From assembly GCA_025361725.1 (NCBI GenBank), contig JANYJV010000045.1:1-40606 (forward strand): a DNA stretch of 40,606 nucleotides, given 5' to 3'. The DNA comes from Acidimicrobiia bacterium (GTDB lineage Bacteria > Actinomycetota > Acidimicrobiia > IMCC26256 > JAENVU01). This document shows positions 30,716 to 39,131 of this stretch, in pieces. Every line of letters begins with the position of its first letter. Position 1 is the first letter of the stretch. Under the pieces are notes generated by a model that ran no database searches, was not told where the DNA came from, and was given only the letters and a program-made list of their open reading frames with translations. Both the position numbers and the translations under genes were made by a program.

Positions 30716-31402
30716 GTGTTCGTGAAGATCTGCGGCATCACGAATGAAGAAGATGCCCTCCTCGCCATTGCGATGGGTGCTGACGCGCTCGGTTTCGTCT
30801 TCGCGCCCGGGAGTCGGCGCCAGGTGCACGTGGACCAGGCGCACGAAATCGTCCGACGCTTGCCGACCGGGACGGTCACCGTCGGGGTCTTCCGCGACGA
30901 GCGGCCGGAGCGAGTCATCGAGATCGTCAACACCGTCGGGCTCACCGGTGCGCAACTCCACGGTCGCGAGCCGCTCTCAGAAGTCCGTTGGATCCGCCAA
31001 CGCGCCAAGTTCGTGATCCAAGCCTTCACTGCCGGCGATCCCAACCTCGCGAGCGCCGCGAACGGTCCGGCCGATGTGATCTTGGTCGATTCACCCGATG
31101 CGGGGTCCGGTCGACTCTTCGATTGGAAACTCGCGGAGGGCGCGCCCGGCGGTGTCCGACTCATGGTCGCGGGTGGCCTGAACTCGGACAACGTGGGTGC
31201 GGCGATCCGCCGGCTGCGTCCGTGGGGGGTCGACGTGTCGACCGGCGTGGAGACCTCGCCCGGCCGCAAGGACGCTCGGAAACTGCGCAAGTTCATCCAG
31301 GAAGCGCGCGCCATCGGCGAGATCGTCGAGGACGACGAACGTCCCCCGGCAGCGCCGGACGCGCCGTACAACTGGGAGTTCGACGAACTCGCGGGATCCT
31401 GA
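30716..31402 (+). CDS. trpF: Phosphoribosylanthranilate isomerase
   Basis: The 228-residue product begins [20 protein letters not shown], with the catalytic Cys in [47 protein letters not shown] and [16 protein letters not shown] follow; the general-acid Asp lies in [12 protein letters not shown] 30716 is chosen from this N-terminus; GTG 30671 would add 15 unrelated residues. About 25 extra acidic residues extend the C-terminus. Many actinobacteria lack trpF and use PriA instead, so its presence is informative. Confidence 0.93.
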   Translation: MFVKICGITNEEDALLAIAMGADALGFVFAPGSRRQVHVDQAHEIVRRLPTGTVTVGVFRDERPERVIEIVNTVGLTGAQLHGREPLSEVRWIRQRAKFVIQAFTAGDPNLASAANGPADVILVDSPDAGSGRLFDWKLAEGAPGGVRLMVAGGLNSDNVGAAIRRLRPWGVDVSTGVETSPGRKDARKLRKFIQEARAIGEIVEDDERPPAAPDAPYNWEFDELAGS

Positions 31403-31515
31403 CGCGTCGCGGATCGGCCACGCTGACGCGCCGGTCCGACGAGCCTGCCGATTGGATCTCGGCGTCACGGGATCGACCTCGTACGATGACGACTCCCTCG
31501 ATCACAGGAGCATGC

Positions 31516-32754
31516 ATGTCCGCGCCTCGCCGCGGTGACGGTGTCACCCTGGGTCCGCCCGGACCCGAACCCACTGACCTCGGCCGGTTCGGCGAGTTCG
31601 GCGGACGGTTCGTTCCCGAAACCTTGGTCCCGGCGCTCGAAGAACTTGAGCTCGAGTTCCGGCGCGCCTGGACGTCCCCCGAGTTCCGCGAGGAATACGC
31701 GCAGCTCCTGGCCCAGTACGCGGGCCGACCCACGCCGGTCACCGAATGTCATCGCCTGTCCGAACATCTCGGCGTGCGCGTGCTCTTGAAGCGCGAAGAC
31801 TTGACGCACACCGGATCCCACAAGATCAACAACGTCCTCGGTCAGGCGCTGCTCACGCAACGGATGGGCAAGAGGCGGGTGATCGCCGAGACTGGGGCCG
31901 GTCAGCACGGTGTCGCCACCGCGACTGCGTGTGCGCTCTTCGGCCTGGACTGCATCGTGTTCATGGGCGCAGTCGACGTCGAACGCCAGGCGCTCAACGT
32001 GTTCCGCATGCAACTCCTCGGAGCCGAGGTGATCCCGGTGACATCGGGGAGTGCCACGCTGAAGGACGCGATCAACGACGCCCTGCGCGACTGGGTCGCG
32101 AGTGTGCAGTCGACGCACTACTGCATTGGTTCGGTGGTCGGACCCCATCCGTTCCCATGGATGGTGCGCGAGTTCCAACGAATCGTCGGCGACGAAGCGC
32201 GTGAACAGACGCGAAGCATCCTCGGGGGCGACCCTGACTTCGTCGTGGCCTGCGTGGGCGGCGGCTCGAACGCGATGGGCACCTTCGCAGGGTTCACCGA
32301 CACCGATGCGCAACTCATCGGCGTGGAGGCCGGTGGTCTCGGGATCGAGACCGGCCACCACGGAGCCTCGGTGAGCCGAGGAGTTCCCGGGGCGCTGCAC
32401 GGCGCTCGGTCTTTGTATCTTCAGAATGAAGACGGCCAGATCCTCGAAGCCCACTCGATCAGCGCGGGCCTGGACTATCCGGGAGTGGGACCCGAACACG
32501 CGGCACTCGCTGCGAGCGGACGCGCGGAGTACCCGTCGGCGACCGATGTCGAAGCCCTCGCAGGCTTTCAGCTGCTCTCGAAACTCGAGGGGATCGTGCC
32601 GGCCCTCGAGCCGGCCCACGCCGTCGGATGGTTGATGCGTGAAGCCGGGAACCGCGTCCCCAAGGACTCGACCGTCATGCTCACGATGTCCGGACGCGGC
32701 GACAAGGATGCGATGCAGGTCTCGGAGATGCTCGCCGAACAGGCCGGCCGGTGA
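31516..32754 (+). CDS. trpB: Tryptophan synthase beta subunit
   Basis: The 412-residue PLP enzyme joins indole and serine. [20 protein letters not shown] opens the fold. The PLP Lys is in [47 protein letters not shown] and [15 protein letters not shown] are TrpB1 blocks. AGGAG (31506-31510) lies 5 nt before the ATG. A 113-bp gap separates it from trpF, with no hairpin I trust; it may hold its own promoter. It overlaps trpA by GTGA. Confidence 0.96.
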   Translation: MSAPRRGDGVTLGPPGPEPTDLGRFGEFGGRFVPETLVPALEELELEFRRAWTSPEFREEYAQLLAQYAGRPTPVTECHRLSEHLGVRVLLKREDLTHTGSHKINNVLGQALLTQRMGKRRVIAETGAGQHGVATATACALFGLDCIVFMGAVDVERQALNVFRMQLLGAEVIPVTSGSATLKDAINDALRDWVASVQSTHYCIGSVVGPHPFPWMVREFQRIVGDEAREQTRSILGGDPDFVVACVGGGSNAMGTFAGFTDTDAQLIGVEAGGLGIETGHHGASVSRGVPGALHGARSLYLQNEDGQILEAHSISAGLDYPGVGPEHAALAASGRAEYPSATDVEALAGFQLLSKLEGIVPALEPAHAVGWLMREAGNRVPKDSTVMLTMSGRGDKDAMQVSEMLAEQAGR

Positions 32755-33524
32755 ACCTCGAGGCGACCCTGCGGGGAGCGCGAGATCGCGGCGCCAAGCT
32801 GCTCGTGCCGTACGTCACCGGCGGACTCGGCCGCGGTTGGCTCGACGTGGTGCGCGCGGTCGCGGCTGCGGGTGCCGACGCGATCGAGGTCGGGATCCCG
32901 TTCTCGGACCCGGTCATGGACGGCCGGACCATCCAAGAGGCCTCGCAACGGGCACTGGACATCGGGGCCACCCCGGGCAGCATCATTGACGAATTGGACG
33001 GGCTCGATGCCGGTGTCCCCATCGCGGTCATGACGTATTACAACCCGGTGCATCACATGGGTCACGAACGCTTCGCGCAACGTCTCTCCGCATCGGGCAT
33101 CGACGCGGCCATCGTTCCCGACCTGCCCCTGGACGAACTCAACGGTTGGGCCGATGCCGCCGATGCCGCCGACGTGGAGACCGTGCTCCTCGCAGCGCCG
33201 ACGACGTCCGATGAACGGCTGCATGCCATCTGCGAGCGCAGCCGCGGCTTTGTCTACGGCGTCGCCCTGCTCGGCATCACCGGTGAGCGGACCGAGCTCG
33301 CGGTTGAAGCGACGGAGATGGGCCGTCGACTCAAAGCGGTGACAGACAAACCAGTCTTGCTCGGTCTCGGGATTTCCAACCCGGATCAGGCGCGGGTTGC
33401 GGCCGCGAGTTCCGACGGCGTCATCGTCGGCAGCGCGCTCGTGCGTCGACTCCTCGAAGGCGGCGGCCCGGAAGGTGCCGCCGAGTTCGTCCACGAGTTG
33501 CGACAAGGACTGGACCAAGGATGA
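32751..33524 (+). CDS. trpA: Tryptophan synthase alpha subunit
   Basis: The 257-residue TIM barrel cleaves indole-3-glycerol phosphate and channels indole to Trp[17 protein letters not shown] is followed by the catalytic Glu and Asp in [50 protein letters not shown] and [15 protein letters not shown] are standard. The GTG start overlaps the trpB stop, and its own stop overlaps the ATG of the second coupling element. Confidence 0.95.
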   Translation: MNLEATLRGARDRGAKLLVPYVTGGLGRGWLDVVRAVAAAGADAIEVGIPFSDPVMDGRTIQEASQRALDIGATPGSIIDELDGLDAGVPIAVMTYYNPVHHMGHERFAQRLSASGIDAAIVPDLPLDELNGWADAADAADVETVLLAAPTTSDERLHAICERSRGFVYGVALLGITGERTELAVEATEMGRRLKAVTDKPVLLGLGISNPDQARVAAASSDGVIVGSALVRRLLEGGGPEGAAEFVHELRQGLDQG

Positions 33525-33616
33525 GTGGAACGAAACGGGCACGCGCTCGCAGCCGGTCAGCCAGCGCAACGTGGCCTGTCCGGCCCGGCCCGCAGGACCA
33601 AGAGGACAAGAGATGA
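33521..33616 (+). repeat. Intercistronic coupling element / 31-codon smORF, copy 2 (trpA-zinc ribbon gene)
   Basis: A complete open frame of 31 codons ([20 protein letters not shown] at its start). The ATG overlaps the trpA stop and the TGA overlaps the ATG of the next gene, exactly as in copy 1. One extra codon lies near the end. That both copies keep the frame and both overlaps despite about 20 percent divergence is what makes the element notable. It could couple translation across the gap, encode a microprotein, or be a mobile intergenic repeat. Confidence 0.55.
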
Positions 33617-33951
33617 GTGGAGCCGAATCAGCGCGGCCGTTTTCGGAGACCTGTGACCTGTGTGAGGCCGCCAAGATCACCGAGTGGTTCCACGAGGACG
33701 ACACCTGCTGGATCGCTGAGTGCGAGATCTGTTCGACGCCGATGGTCGTGTGGAAGTCCCACAGCATCGAACCGCCGGCCGACGAGTTAGCTCACATGCA
33801 CGCGCAGCTCGCAATCGTGGTCACCACCTACTTCGAGTTCGACCACTACGTCGACGACAACATGCGCAACATCCCCGACCACTACCACGCCCACGCCCGC
33901 CCCCAAGGCGGCTTCTTCGGCCACGGCCTCCGAAAGAAGAGACCCAACTAA
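33613..33951 (+). CDS. Zinc-ribbon-like hypothetical protein, 112 residues
   Basis: Cys pairs at 14/17 (CDLC) and 37/40 (CEIC), with another Cys at 32, resemble a small zinc ribbon: ETCDLCEAAKITEWFHEDDT, then CWIAECEICSTPMVVWKSH. The C-terminal part is rich in His and acidic residues (HMHAQLAIVVTTYFEFDHYV, DHYHAHAR), so metal binding is likely. The arrangement recalls HIT-type proteins, but the HxHxH motif is not conserved. It is the last gene of the trp unit, joined through the ATGA overlap. Function unknown. Confidence 0.7.
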   Translation: MSGAESARPFSETCDLCEAAKITEWFHEDDTCWIAECEICSTPMVVWKSHSIEPPADELAHMHAQLAIVVTTYFEFDHYVDDNMRNIPDHYHAHARPQGGFFGHGLRKKRPN

Positions 33952-33996
33952 TTGCTCGTACGCTCCGTGGTTGAAAAGCGCGTGCCCGGCGGGACG

Positions 33997-34111
33997 CTCC
34001 CGAGCTGTACGCCTCCGCTCGTGCCTCGCTACGGCTCCCGTATGCCGGACGCGATTCTTGAGTTCACAGAACCACACCGGCACTCACCGAGCGAAGCGAG
34101 CAGCTCGGGAG
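33997..34111. other. Long-range inverted repeat in the convergent gap before DUF1501
   Basis: CTCCCGAGCTG (33997-34007) pairs with CAGCTCGGGAG (34101-34111), 11 bp perfect. Inside, GAGCGAAGCGAG faces similar GCTCG/CTCGCT runs. The 216-bp gap 33952-34167 separates convergent genes and shows no coding frame. It may be a terminator or a decayed repeat. Confidence 0.35.
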
Positions 34112-34167
34112 GTCGCCCACGAAGCACGCGGTCCCTCGGCCGCCGACCGTACGAGCAGAAACGATGG

Positions 34168-35511
34168 TTACACCGTGAGCCTCTTCCGGCGGCGGCGGGG
34201 GCGGCGGGTCGTGACGACGGTGCCGCCCCCGGGGCCGCCGTCGAAGAATCCGAGGCTCCCGAAGTTGTATCCGAGCACCTGCCGTGAATCAGCCTTGAGC
34301 CACGTGTCGAGGATCGTCGAGTAGACCTGACGGAAATCGACGTGGTACTTCAAGTTGCCGTTCGCATCGAGGTCGTTGGTCCGCGAGGGCGCGCCGTACA
34401 GACCACCTTTGACCCTCGGCCCGACGACGAACAGCGGTGCCGCGGTGCCATGGTCGGTTCCCGCGTCCGAGTTCTGTTCGGGTCGGCGTCCGAACTCCGA
34501 GAAGGTCATGACCGTCACTCGGGACCGCCACGCCGGTGAGAGCGTGGTGAACAACGCATCGATGGCGTCGTCGATCTCGCCGAGTTGGGTGGCGTGCCCG
34601 CCGGCCTGACCCGAATGCGTGTCAAAGCCGCCGATGTTCGTGTTGAAGACGCGGATCCCGAGGTTGGTGTTGATGAGCTTCGCCACCAGCGTGAGTTCGC
34701 GCCCGAGGTTCGTGTTGGGGAACGTCCCCTGATACGCCGGCGGGATCTTCTGCGCCAGATCGAGCGTGTCGTGTTCGACCTTGGCGGTGAGGTCGCCCCA
34801 TTGCCCGAGTCCCGTTGCGCCGCCGGCGAACGAACTCAAGGCGTCGAACATTCGAGCGTCGCTTGCGTCACGGAGGTCGATCCCGAACGCACCCCTCAAG
34901 TTGGTGGGAAGCCCTGACGCTCGCGCGATGTTGCCCACCATGTGCAACGGCACCGAGGTGCCGACGACGACGCCGTACAGACTTTCGTCGGCCGCGTTGG
35001 GGAGTCCGTCCATGTAGCGGCCGACCCAACCGGTGGCGGGGCCGGTCTGCCGAGCGCCACCCCAACCGTTCATCCAGATCCCCATGGAGCTGAAGTGATT
35101 CAGGTCGGGATTCGCGTACCCGACTCCCTGCACGACCGCGACGTCGCCTTGGTCGAAACGGGCCTTGAGCTTGGGCAGCGCCGGGTGAAGCCCGACACCG
35201 GGCCCGAGACTCAGCGCGGCGCCGGGCGCGATCCCGAGGCCCGGCCGCAACGAGTAGTACCGAGACTCACTCGTGGGCACGACGGTGTTCAGGCCGTCGT
35301 TTCCGCCCTCCATCATGATCAGCACGAGGATGCCGTCGTTCGCTCCGACCGGCGGTGCGGCAAACGCCGAGAGACTCGACAGATACGGCGTGAGGGTGGC
35401 GGCTCCGGCACCGGCGAGTTGCAGGAATCGCCGCCGGCTCACACCGCCCGGCAATGACGCCGGAAGCGAGAGGCGATCGAGCGCGAGGTCATCAAAGTCT
35501 TCACCGTTCAC
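34168..35511 (-). CDS. DUF1501 protein with Tat signal
   Basis: The 447-residue product has a twin-arginine signal, SRRRFLQLAGAGAATL, at about residues 25-40, predicting folded export. GILVLIMMEGGNDGLNTVVP is the DUF1501 opening, in a sulfatase/alkaline-phosphatase-like fold. VAVVQGVGYANPDLNHFSSM, NIGGFDTHSGQAGGHATQLG, VTVMTFSEFGRRPEQNSDAG and DHGTAAPLFVVGPRVKGGLY are later blocks with likely metal ligands. The C-terminus ends in a basic tail (RRPRRRRKR). GTG start. It follows the DUF1800 gene by 10 nt; this pairing recurs widely, but its reaction is not established. Confidence 0.9.
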   Translation of the reverse strand: MNGEDFDDLALDRLSLPASLPGGVSRRRFLQLAGAGAATLTPYLSSLSAFAAPPVGANDGILVLIMMEGGNDGLNTVVPTSESRYYSLRPGLGIAPGAALSLGPGVGLHPALPKLKARFDQGDVAVVQGVGYANPDLNHFSSMGIWMNGWGGARQTGPATGWVGRYMDGLPNAADESLYGVVVGTSVPLHMVGNIARASGLPTNLRGAFGIDLRDASDARMFDALSSFAGGATGLGQWGDLTAKVEHDTLDLAQKIPPAYQGTFPNTNLGRELTLVAKLINTNLGIRVFNTNIGGFDTHSGQAGGHATQLGEIDDAIDALFTTLSPAWRSRVTVMTFSEFGRRPEQNSDAGTDHGTAAPLFVVGPRVKGGLYGAPSRTNDLDANGNLKYHVDFRQVYSTILDTWLKADSRQVLGYNFGSLGFFDGGPGGGTVVTTRRPRRRRKRLTV

Positions 35512-35521
35512 GGTCGGCTCC

Positions 35522-36925
35522 TCAGGCGAGCAGGACGTCGGGACTCAACATGGTCATCGTCGTGAGATTGATGGCGGCCCAATCTCGCCACGTGTAGACC
35601 GGCGCGGCTTCCGAGGCCCGCTGGGTCACCAGCCAGTTCTCGAGCACGCCTCGGTCCCACGTCGAGACCGGCGCAATCGCAGGAACTCGACCGAAACTCT
35701 GAAACGCGAGATCGATTGCCGCCGGCGCCGACATCACGTACTGGTTCTGCGCGTTGCGTTCGATCACTGTTCTCAAGAACCCGGCCGTCGGCGTCCAGTG
35801 GTTGTTGTGCACCTTCCACGTGACATTCCGTGCGAAGTCCGCGCGCGCCCACAGCGCGGTGCCGTTCAACCAGTAGGCGTTGTCCATCCAGCCGGCGACG
35901 TTCGGCGGCTCGAACAGTTCCTGGCCCATCTCCTCCATCCACCACTGCGGGTTCATCTCTTCCGCAGTCAGACCCGTCATCCGCAGACAGGTCACGATCC
36001 ACTCGACCGGACCGCGCAGCAGGCCCTGGCGCGCGGTCGCGCTGTAGAACTCGGGTCGGAGAAAGATGGCACGGAGCAACGCCGTGATGTTCAGGTTCGA
36101 ATCGAGGAAGGCTGTCGTGAGCGCGTCGAGCACCGTGGCAGAGGGTTTGGGATACGCGAAGAATGTCCACATCTTCTTGGCGATGTAGCGCGCCGCCGTC
36201 GACCGGTGCGGCTCGACGGTGAGGATGTGCGTGATGATCTCCGGGCCGTCCCAGTTCCGGGTCACACCCATGAACGTCTTGGGATCAGTGTCATGACGCT
36301 CCGGGTAGAAGCGATACACGCGCGGCTCCACGTTGTAGTCGACGTTGTGTCCGGTCCACGCTCGCGCGGACGCTACGACGTCATCCTGGGTGTACTGGTT
36401 GACCCCGAGGGTGAGGAGCTCCATCAGCTCCCGCGCGAAGTTCTCGTTCGGAGTGCCCTTCTCGTTCGGGTCGTTGTCGAGATAGATCAACATCGCGACC
36501 TGCAGCGACACGTTTTGTACGAGCGTCTCGAGACTCCCCGCACCTTCCGTACGGAAGAGATGGTTCTGGTCGTACATGTCGACGGCGTGGTCGACCTTGC
36601 TGACCTGAGTCGCGAAGTGGCCGAGCCAGAAGAAGCTGAGTTTCTCTTGCAGCGGACGCGGCACCGTGCACATCCGGTCGAGCCACCACTTGATGAGATC
36701 CTGCATCCGCCCCCAGTTCGCCTTGGCCGGATCTCCGAAACTCGGGGGTGGCGCGTCGGTCGGGTTCAGGGAGAAGTCGAGGAGCGCGTCGACGATGGCC
36801 GGCAGGTCTATCGGAGTGAAGTTCGCAATCTCTGCAGGCGTCGCCTCGAACCCGGTCCGCCGGCGCAGGTGCGCTACATCAACAGCTGGCGTCGTCACGC
36901 GGGTGGTATCGACCGGAACGGACAA
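35522..36925 (-). CDS. DUF1800 family protein
   Basis: The 467-residue product shows the family's N-terminal HLRRRTGFEATPAEI, then LSFFWLGHFATQVSKVDHA, NENFARELMELLTLGVNQYT, DVVASARAWTGHNVDY and ARYIAKKMWTFFAYP. EPPNVAGWMDNAYWLNGTAL lies near the end. TTG 36925 is the longest start; GTG ten codons later (MTTPAVDVAHLRRR) is also plausible. No obvious signal peptide is visible in either. It is the first gene of the pair with the Tat-exported DUF1501 protein, suggesting a shared but uncharacterised pathway. Confidence 0.88.
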   Translation of the reverse strand: MSVPVDTTRVTTPAVDVAHLRRRTGFEATPAEIANFTPIDLPAIVDALLDFSLNPTDAPPPSFGDPAKANWGRMQDLIKWWLDRMCTVPRPLQEKLSFFWLGHFATQVSKVDHAVDMYDQNHLFRTEGAGSLETLVQNVSLQVAMLIYLDNDPNEKGTPNENFARELMELLTLGVNQYTQDDVVASARAWTGHNVDYNVEPRVYRFYPERHDTDPKTFMGVTRNWDGPEIITHILTVEPHRSTAARYIAKKMWTFFAYPKPSATVLDALTTAFLDSNLNITALLRAIFLRPEFYSATARQGLLRGPVEWIVTCLRMTGLTAEEMNPQWWMEEMGQELFEPPNVAGWMDNAYWLNGTALWARADFARNVTWKVHNNHWTPTAGFLRTVIERNAQNQYVMSAPAAIDLAFQSFGRVPAIAPVSTWDRGVLENWLVTQRASEAAPVYTWRDWAAINLTTMTMLSPDVLLA

Positions 36926-36968
36926 AAGTCTTGAATGAACTTGCTTGCCTCTTGGAGCGCCCTCTCTC

Positions 36969-38528
36969 TCAGACCTCGGACGGGCTCACGTCGTCCAACA
37001 TCCGACCCGACGATTCCGGCAGGCGCCGGATGAGGAACGCGCCCGCGAGGATCGGCGCCACGCCACACAGTGCGATGGCGACACCGAGATCGTGAAACTG
37101 GTCGGACAGCAGCCCGGCGAGCAGGAGACCCACCACGGATCCGAGAACCCCGGTGAGCAGCAGGAACGCGTTGGCCGTGCCCCGCACCTCGGTCGGGAAC
37201 AGCTCGGCGTCCATCGTTCCCACCGAGAGCGAACCGGACGCCGCCGCGATCACACCGAAGCTGGAGGCAACCCAGATGAGGGGACCGGTGCCAAGGTAGA
37301 AGACGACGGTGAGCAGGGTCCCCGCCAACACGCCGATGATTGCCACCGGCCGTCGGCCGCGTGACTCGGCGAGCCGACCGGCCAACAGGATGCCGATCAG
37401 CCCGGGGATTCCGGTGGTCACGGCCTTGAACTGCGCGATCCCCGAACTTGAGAATCCCCGTTGGTGGCCGAGGTACCGGTTCGAAAGCTGCGCCGACGGC
37501 GCACTGAAGATGTTCGACAGAAAACCGACGGCCGCGAGGAGAAACAGTCGTTTCCCGTAGGCGCGGTCGAACACTTCACGGAACCGACCCCATTCGTCGG
37601 TTCGGGCGGCCAGCGCGCGGAATCGTGAGGTCTCCTTCAAATGACGGGCGACCGACGGGACGAGCACGATGCTGAGCGCGCTCACCCCGAAGGCGATCCG
37701 CCACGCGTCGGGTCCGAGGTCGGCGATCGGCAACAAGATCACCGACAGCGCGTAGCCCGCGCCCGCGGCCAACGCGAGCATCGATACGGCAAATGCGCGG
37801 GCGCCCTCGGGTGCTTCTTCGACAACGGCGATCCCGCCCACGATCAGTGCGGCGTTCACGCAGGCCCGCACGACGGATTGGGCCGCGATGAGTATCCCGA
37901 AGCTTGGCGCCACCGCACTGATCGCGCTCGCCACCGCAAGGCCTACGAGTGAGCCGAGCAAGATCCGGCGGCGCCCGTATCGGTCCGCCAGAGTGGCGGC
38001 CACCAAGGCGATCACGGCGCCGACCCGGGTGATCGCAAACGCGCTGGCCAAGCTGCCGTCAGATTCGTGGAACGACTTCGCGATCGGGTCCCCGAACTGG
38101 CCGAACAACGCAGCCGCGAACGCGGTCAGTGCTCCCGCGAACGCGACCGTCGCGATCAGGTTCGACTGCTCGGCGTCGAAGTTGCCCGGCGTCGAGAACG
38201 GATGCACCCCCAGCGGTTCCGGCGCAGGAGTTCCGGCTTCGGCGGCTTCGACGGCCGTTCGGGACCACCGCAGCCCGCGCCGAAGTTCGAAACGAAAGAT
38301 CGGTGCGTAGAACCAGCCGAAGAACGGCAACCGGGTGAGGTTCTCGGCGGTGAGGGTCACCACCGAACCCGATGAATAGCCGTCCTCTTCGACCTGCACG
38401 GTCACCGAGGATTGCGGCGATCCGGCGAGGCGGCCGCCGCCGCCGGCGTCGAGTCCCAGCGCTGCGTACGTGAGCTGCTGTGCGGGCTCGGGCGCGCACG
38501 GGAGATGGATTCGCTCCGACCGGCGCAC
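36969..38528 (-). CDS. MFS transporter with N-terminal soluble extension
   Basis: The 519-residue product has about 12 membrane segments beginning near residue 124 (LIATVAFAGALTAFAAALFG). The conserved cytosolic loop LADRYGRRRILLGSL and its second-half counterpart LAGRLAESRGRRPVAI are the major-facilitator signature. The first 120 residues are soluble (VTVQVEEDGYSSGSVVTLTA, then FRFELRRGLRWSRTAVEAA) and look like the end of an SRPBCC-type domain. The true start could lie inside this stretch. Substrate unknown. The gene is divergent from bcp. Confidence 0.82.
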   Translation of the reverse strand: MRRSERIHLPCAPEPAQQLTYAALGLDAGGGGRLAGSPQSSVTVQVEEDGYSSGSVVTLTAENLTRLPFFGWFYAPIFRFELRRGLRWSRTAVEAAEAGTPAPEPLGVHPFSTPGNFDAEQSNLIATVAFAGALTAFAAALFGQFGDPIAKSFHESDGSLASAFAITRVGAVIALVAATLADRYGRRRILLGSLVGLAVASAISAVAPSFGILIAAQSVVRACVNAALIVGGIAVVEEAPEGARAFAVSMLALAAGAGYALSVILLPIADLGPDAWRIAFGVSALSIVLVPSVARHLKETSRFRALAARTDEWGRFREVFDRAYGKRLFLLAAVGFLSNIFSAPSAQLSNRYLGHQRGFSSSGIAQFKAVTTGIPGLIGILLAGRLAESRGRRPVAIIGVLAGTLLTVVFYLGTGPLIWVASSFGVIAAASGSLSVGTMDAELFPTEVRGTANAFLLLTGVLGSVVGLLLAGLLSDQFHDLGVAIALCGVAPILAGAFLIRRLPESSGRMLDDVSPSEV

Positions 38529-38580
38529 GACGGGTCACACTACGGTTCGAATCGTTCGTCTCGATGTACCGGAGGACCAG

Positions 38581-39045
38581 ATGGCCAAGCTCGAGGTCGG
38601 AGACCGCGCGCCCGCGTTCACTCTGTTGGACCAGTCCGGCACGAAGGTCGCACTCACCGCGCTGAAGGGACAGCCGGTGGTCCTGTACTTCTACCCGAAG
38701 GCGGACACCCCCGGCTGCACCACCCAGAGTTGCGAGGTGCGAGACCACCGGAAGGACCTCGCGAAACTCGGCGCCGCAGTCTTCGGTATCAGCCCCGACA
38801 CACCGGCGAAGCTGGCCAAGTTCGACGAGAAGTACTCACTCGGTTTCCCCCTGCTGTCCGACCCCGAGCATGTCGCGGCCGAGAAGTACGGCGTCTGGGC
38901 CGAGAAGTCCATGTACGGACGCAAGTACATGGGCATCGTCCGCTCCGCCTTCGTGATCGACGCACACGGCAAGATCGCCGGCGCGTTCTACAAGGTCAGT
39001 CCAAAGGACACCGTTCCGAAAGTCACCGCCGCGCTCACGACCTGA
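38581..39045 (+). CDS. bcp: Thiol peroxidase, Bcp-type peroxiredoxin
   Basis: The 154-residue product has the peroxidatic Cys46 in DTPGCTTQSCEVRD, with Cys51 five residues on as resolving Cys, the atypical 2-Cys Bcp arrangement. GDRAPAFTLLDQSGTKVALT opens the thioredoxin fold and VVLYFYPKADTPG is typical. It reduces hydrogen and organic peroxides in the cytosol using thioredoxin. GGAGG lies 5 nt before the ATG at 38581, so the longer upstream frame is not needed. Confidence 0.95.
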   Translation: MAKLEVGDRAPAFTLLDQSGTKVALTALKGQPVVLYFYPKADTPGCTTQSCEVRDHRKDLAKLGAAVFGISPDTPAKLAKFDEKYSLGFPLLSDPEHVAAEKYGVWAEKSMYGRKYMGIVRSAFVIDAHGKIAGAFYKVSPKDTVPKVTAALTT

Positions 39046-39057
39046 ACGTTGCCGGGC

Positions 39058-39120
39058 TCCCCCCGTTTTGGCGTCCTCTAGTGCTGTGGGAGCGCGCGTG
39101 AGGACGCCAAAACGGGGGGA
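39058..39120. repeat. Conserved hairpin repeat, family A copy 2
   Basis: A perfect 20-bp inverted repeat (39058-39077 with 39101-39120) surrounds a 23-nt loop. Its inner 12 bp and most of the loop are the same as at 18149-18195. It sits 12 nt after the bcp stop and 11 nt before the fabI stop codon, at convergent ends. It should be very stable in RNA from either strand. The T-run lies in the left arm, so it is not a classical U-tract terminator. Confidence 0.7.
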
Positions 39121-39131
39121 TCAGGGGCGCG

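Noticed and set aside
35273..36934. 553-codon plus-strand frame opposite DUF1501/DUF1800
   Set aside because: A shadow of high-GC codon bias: Arg/His/Val-rich, no motif, and it runs through two well-supported genes.
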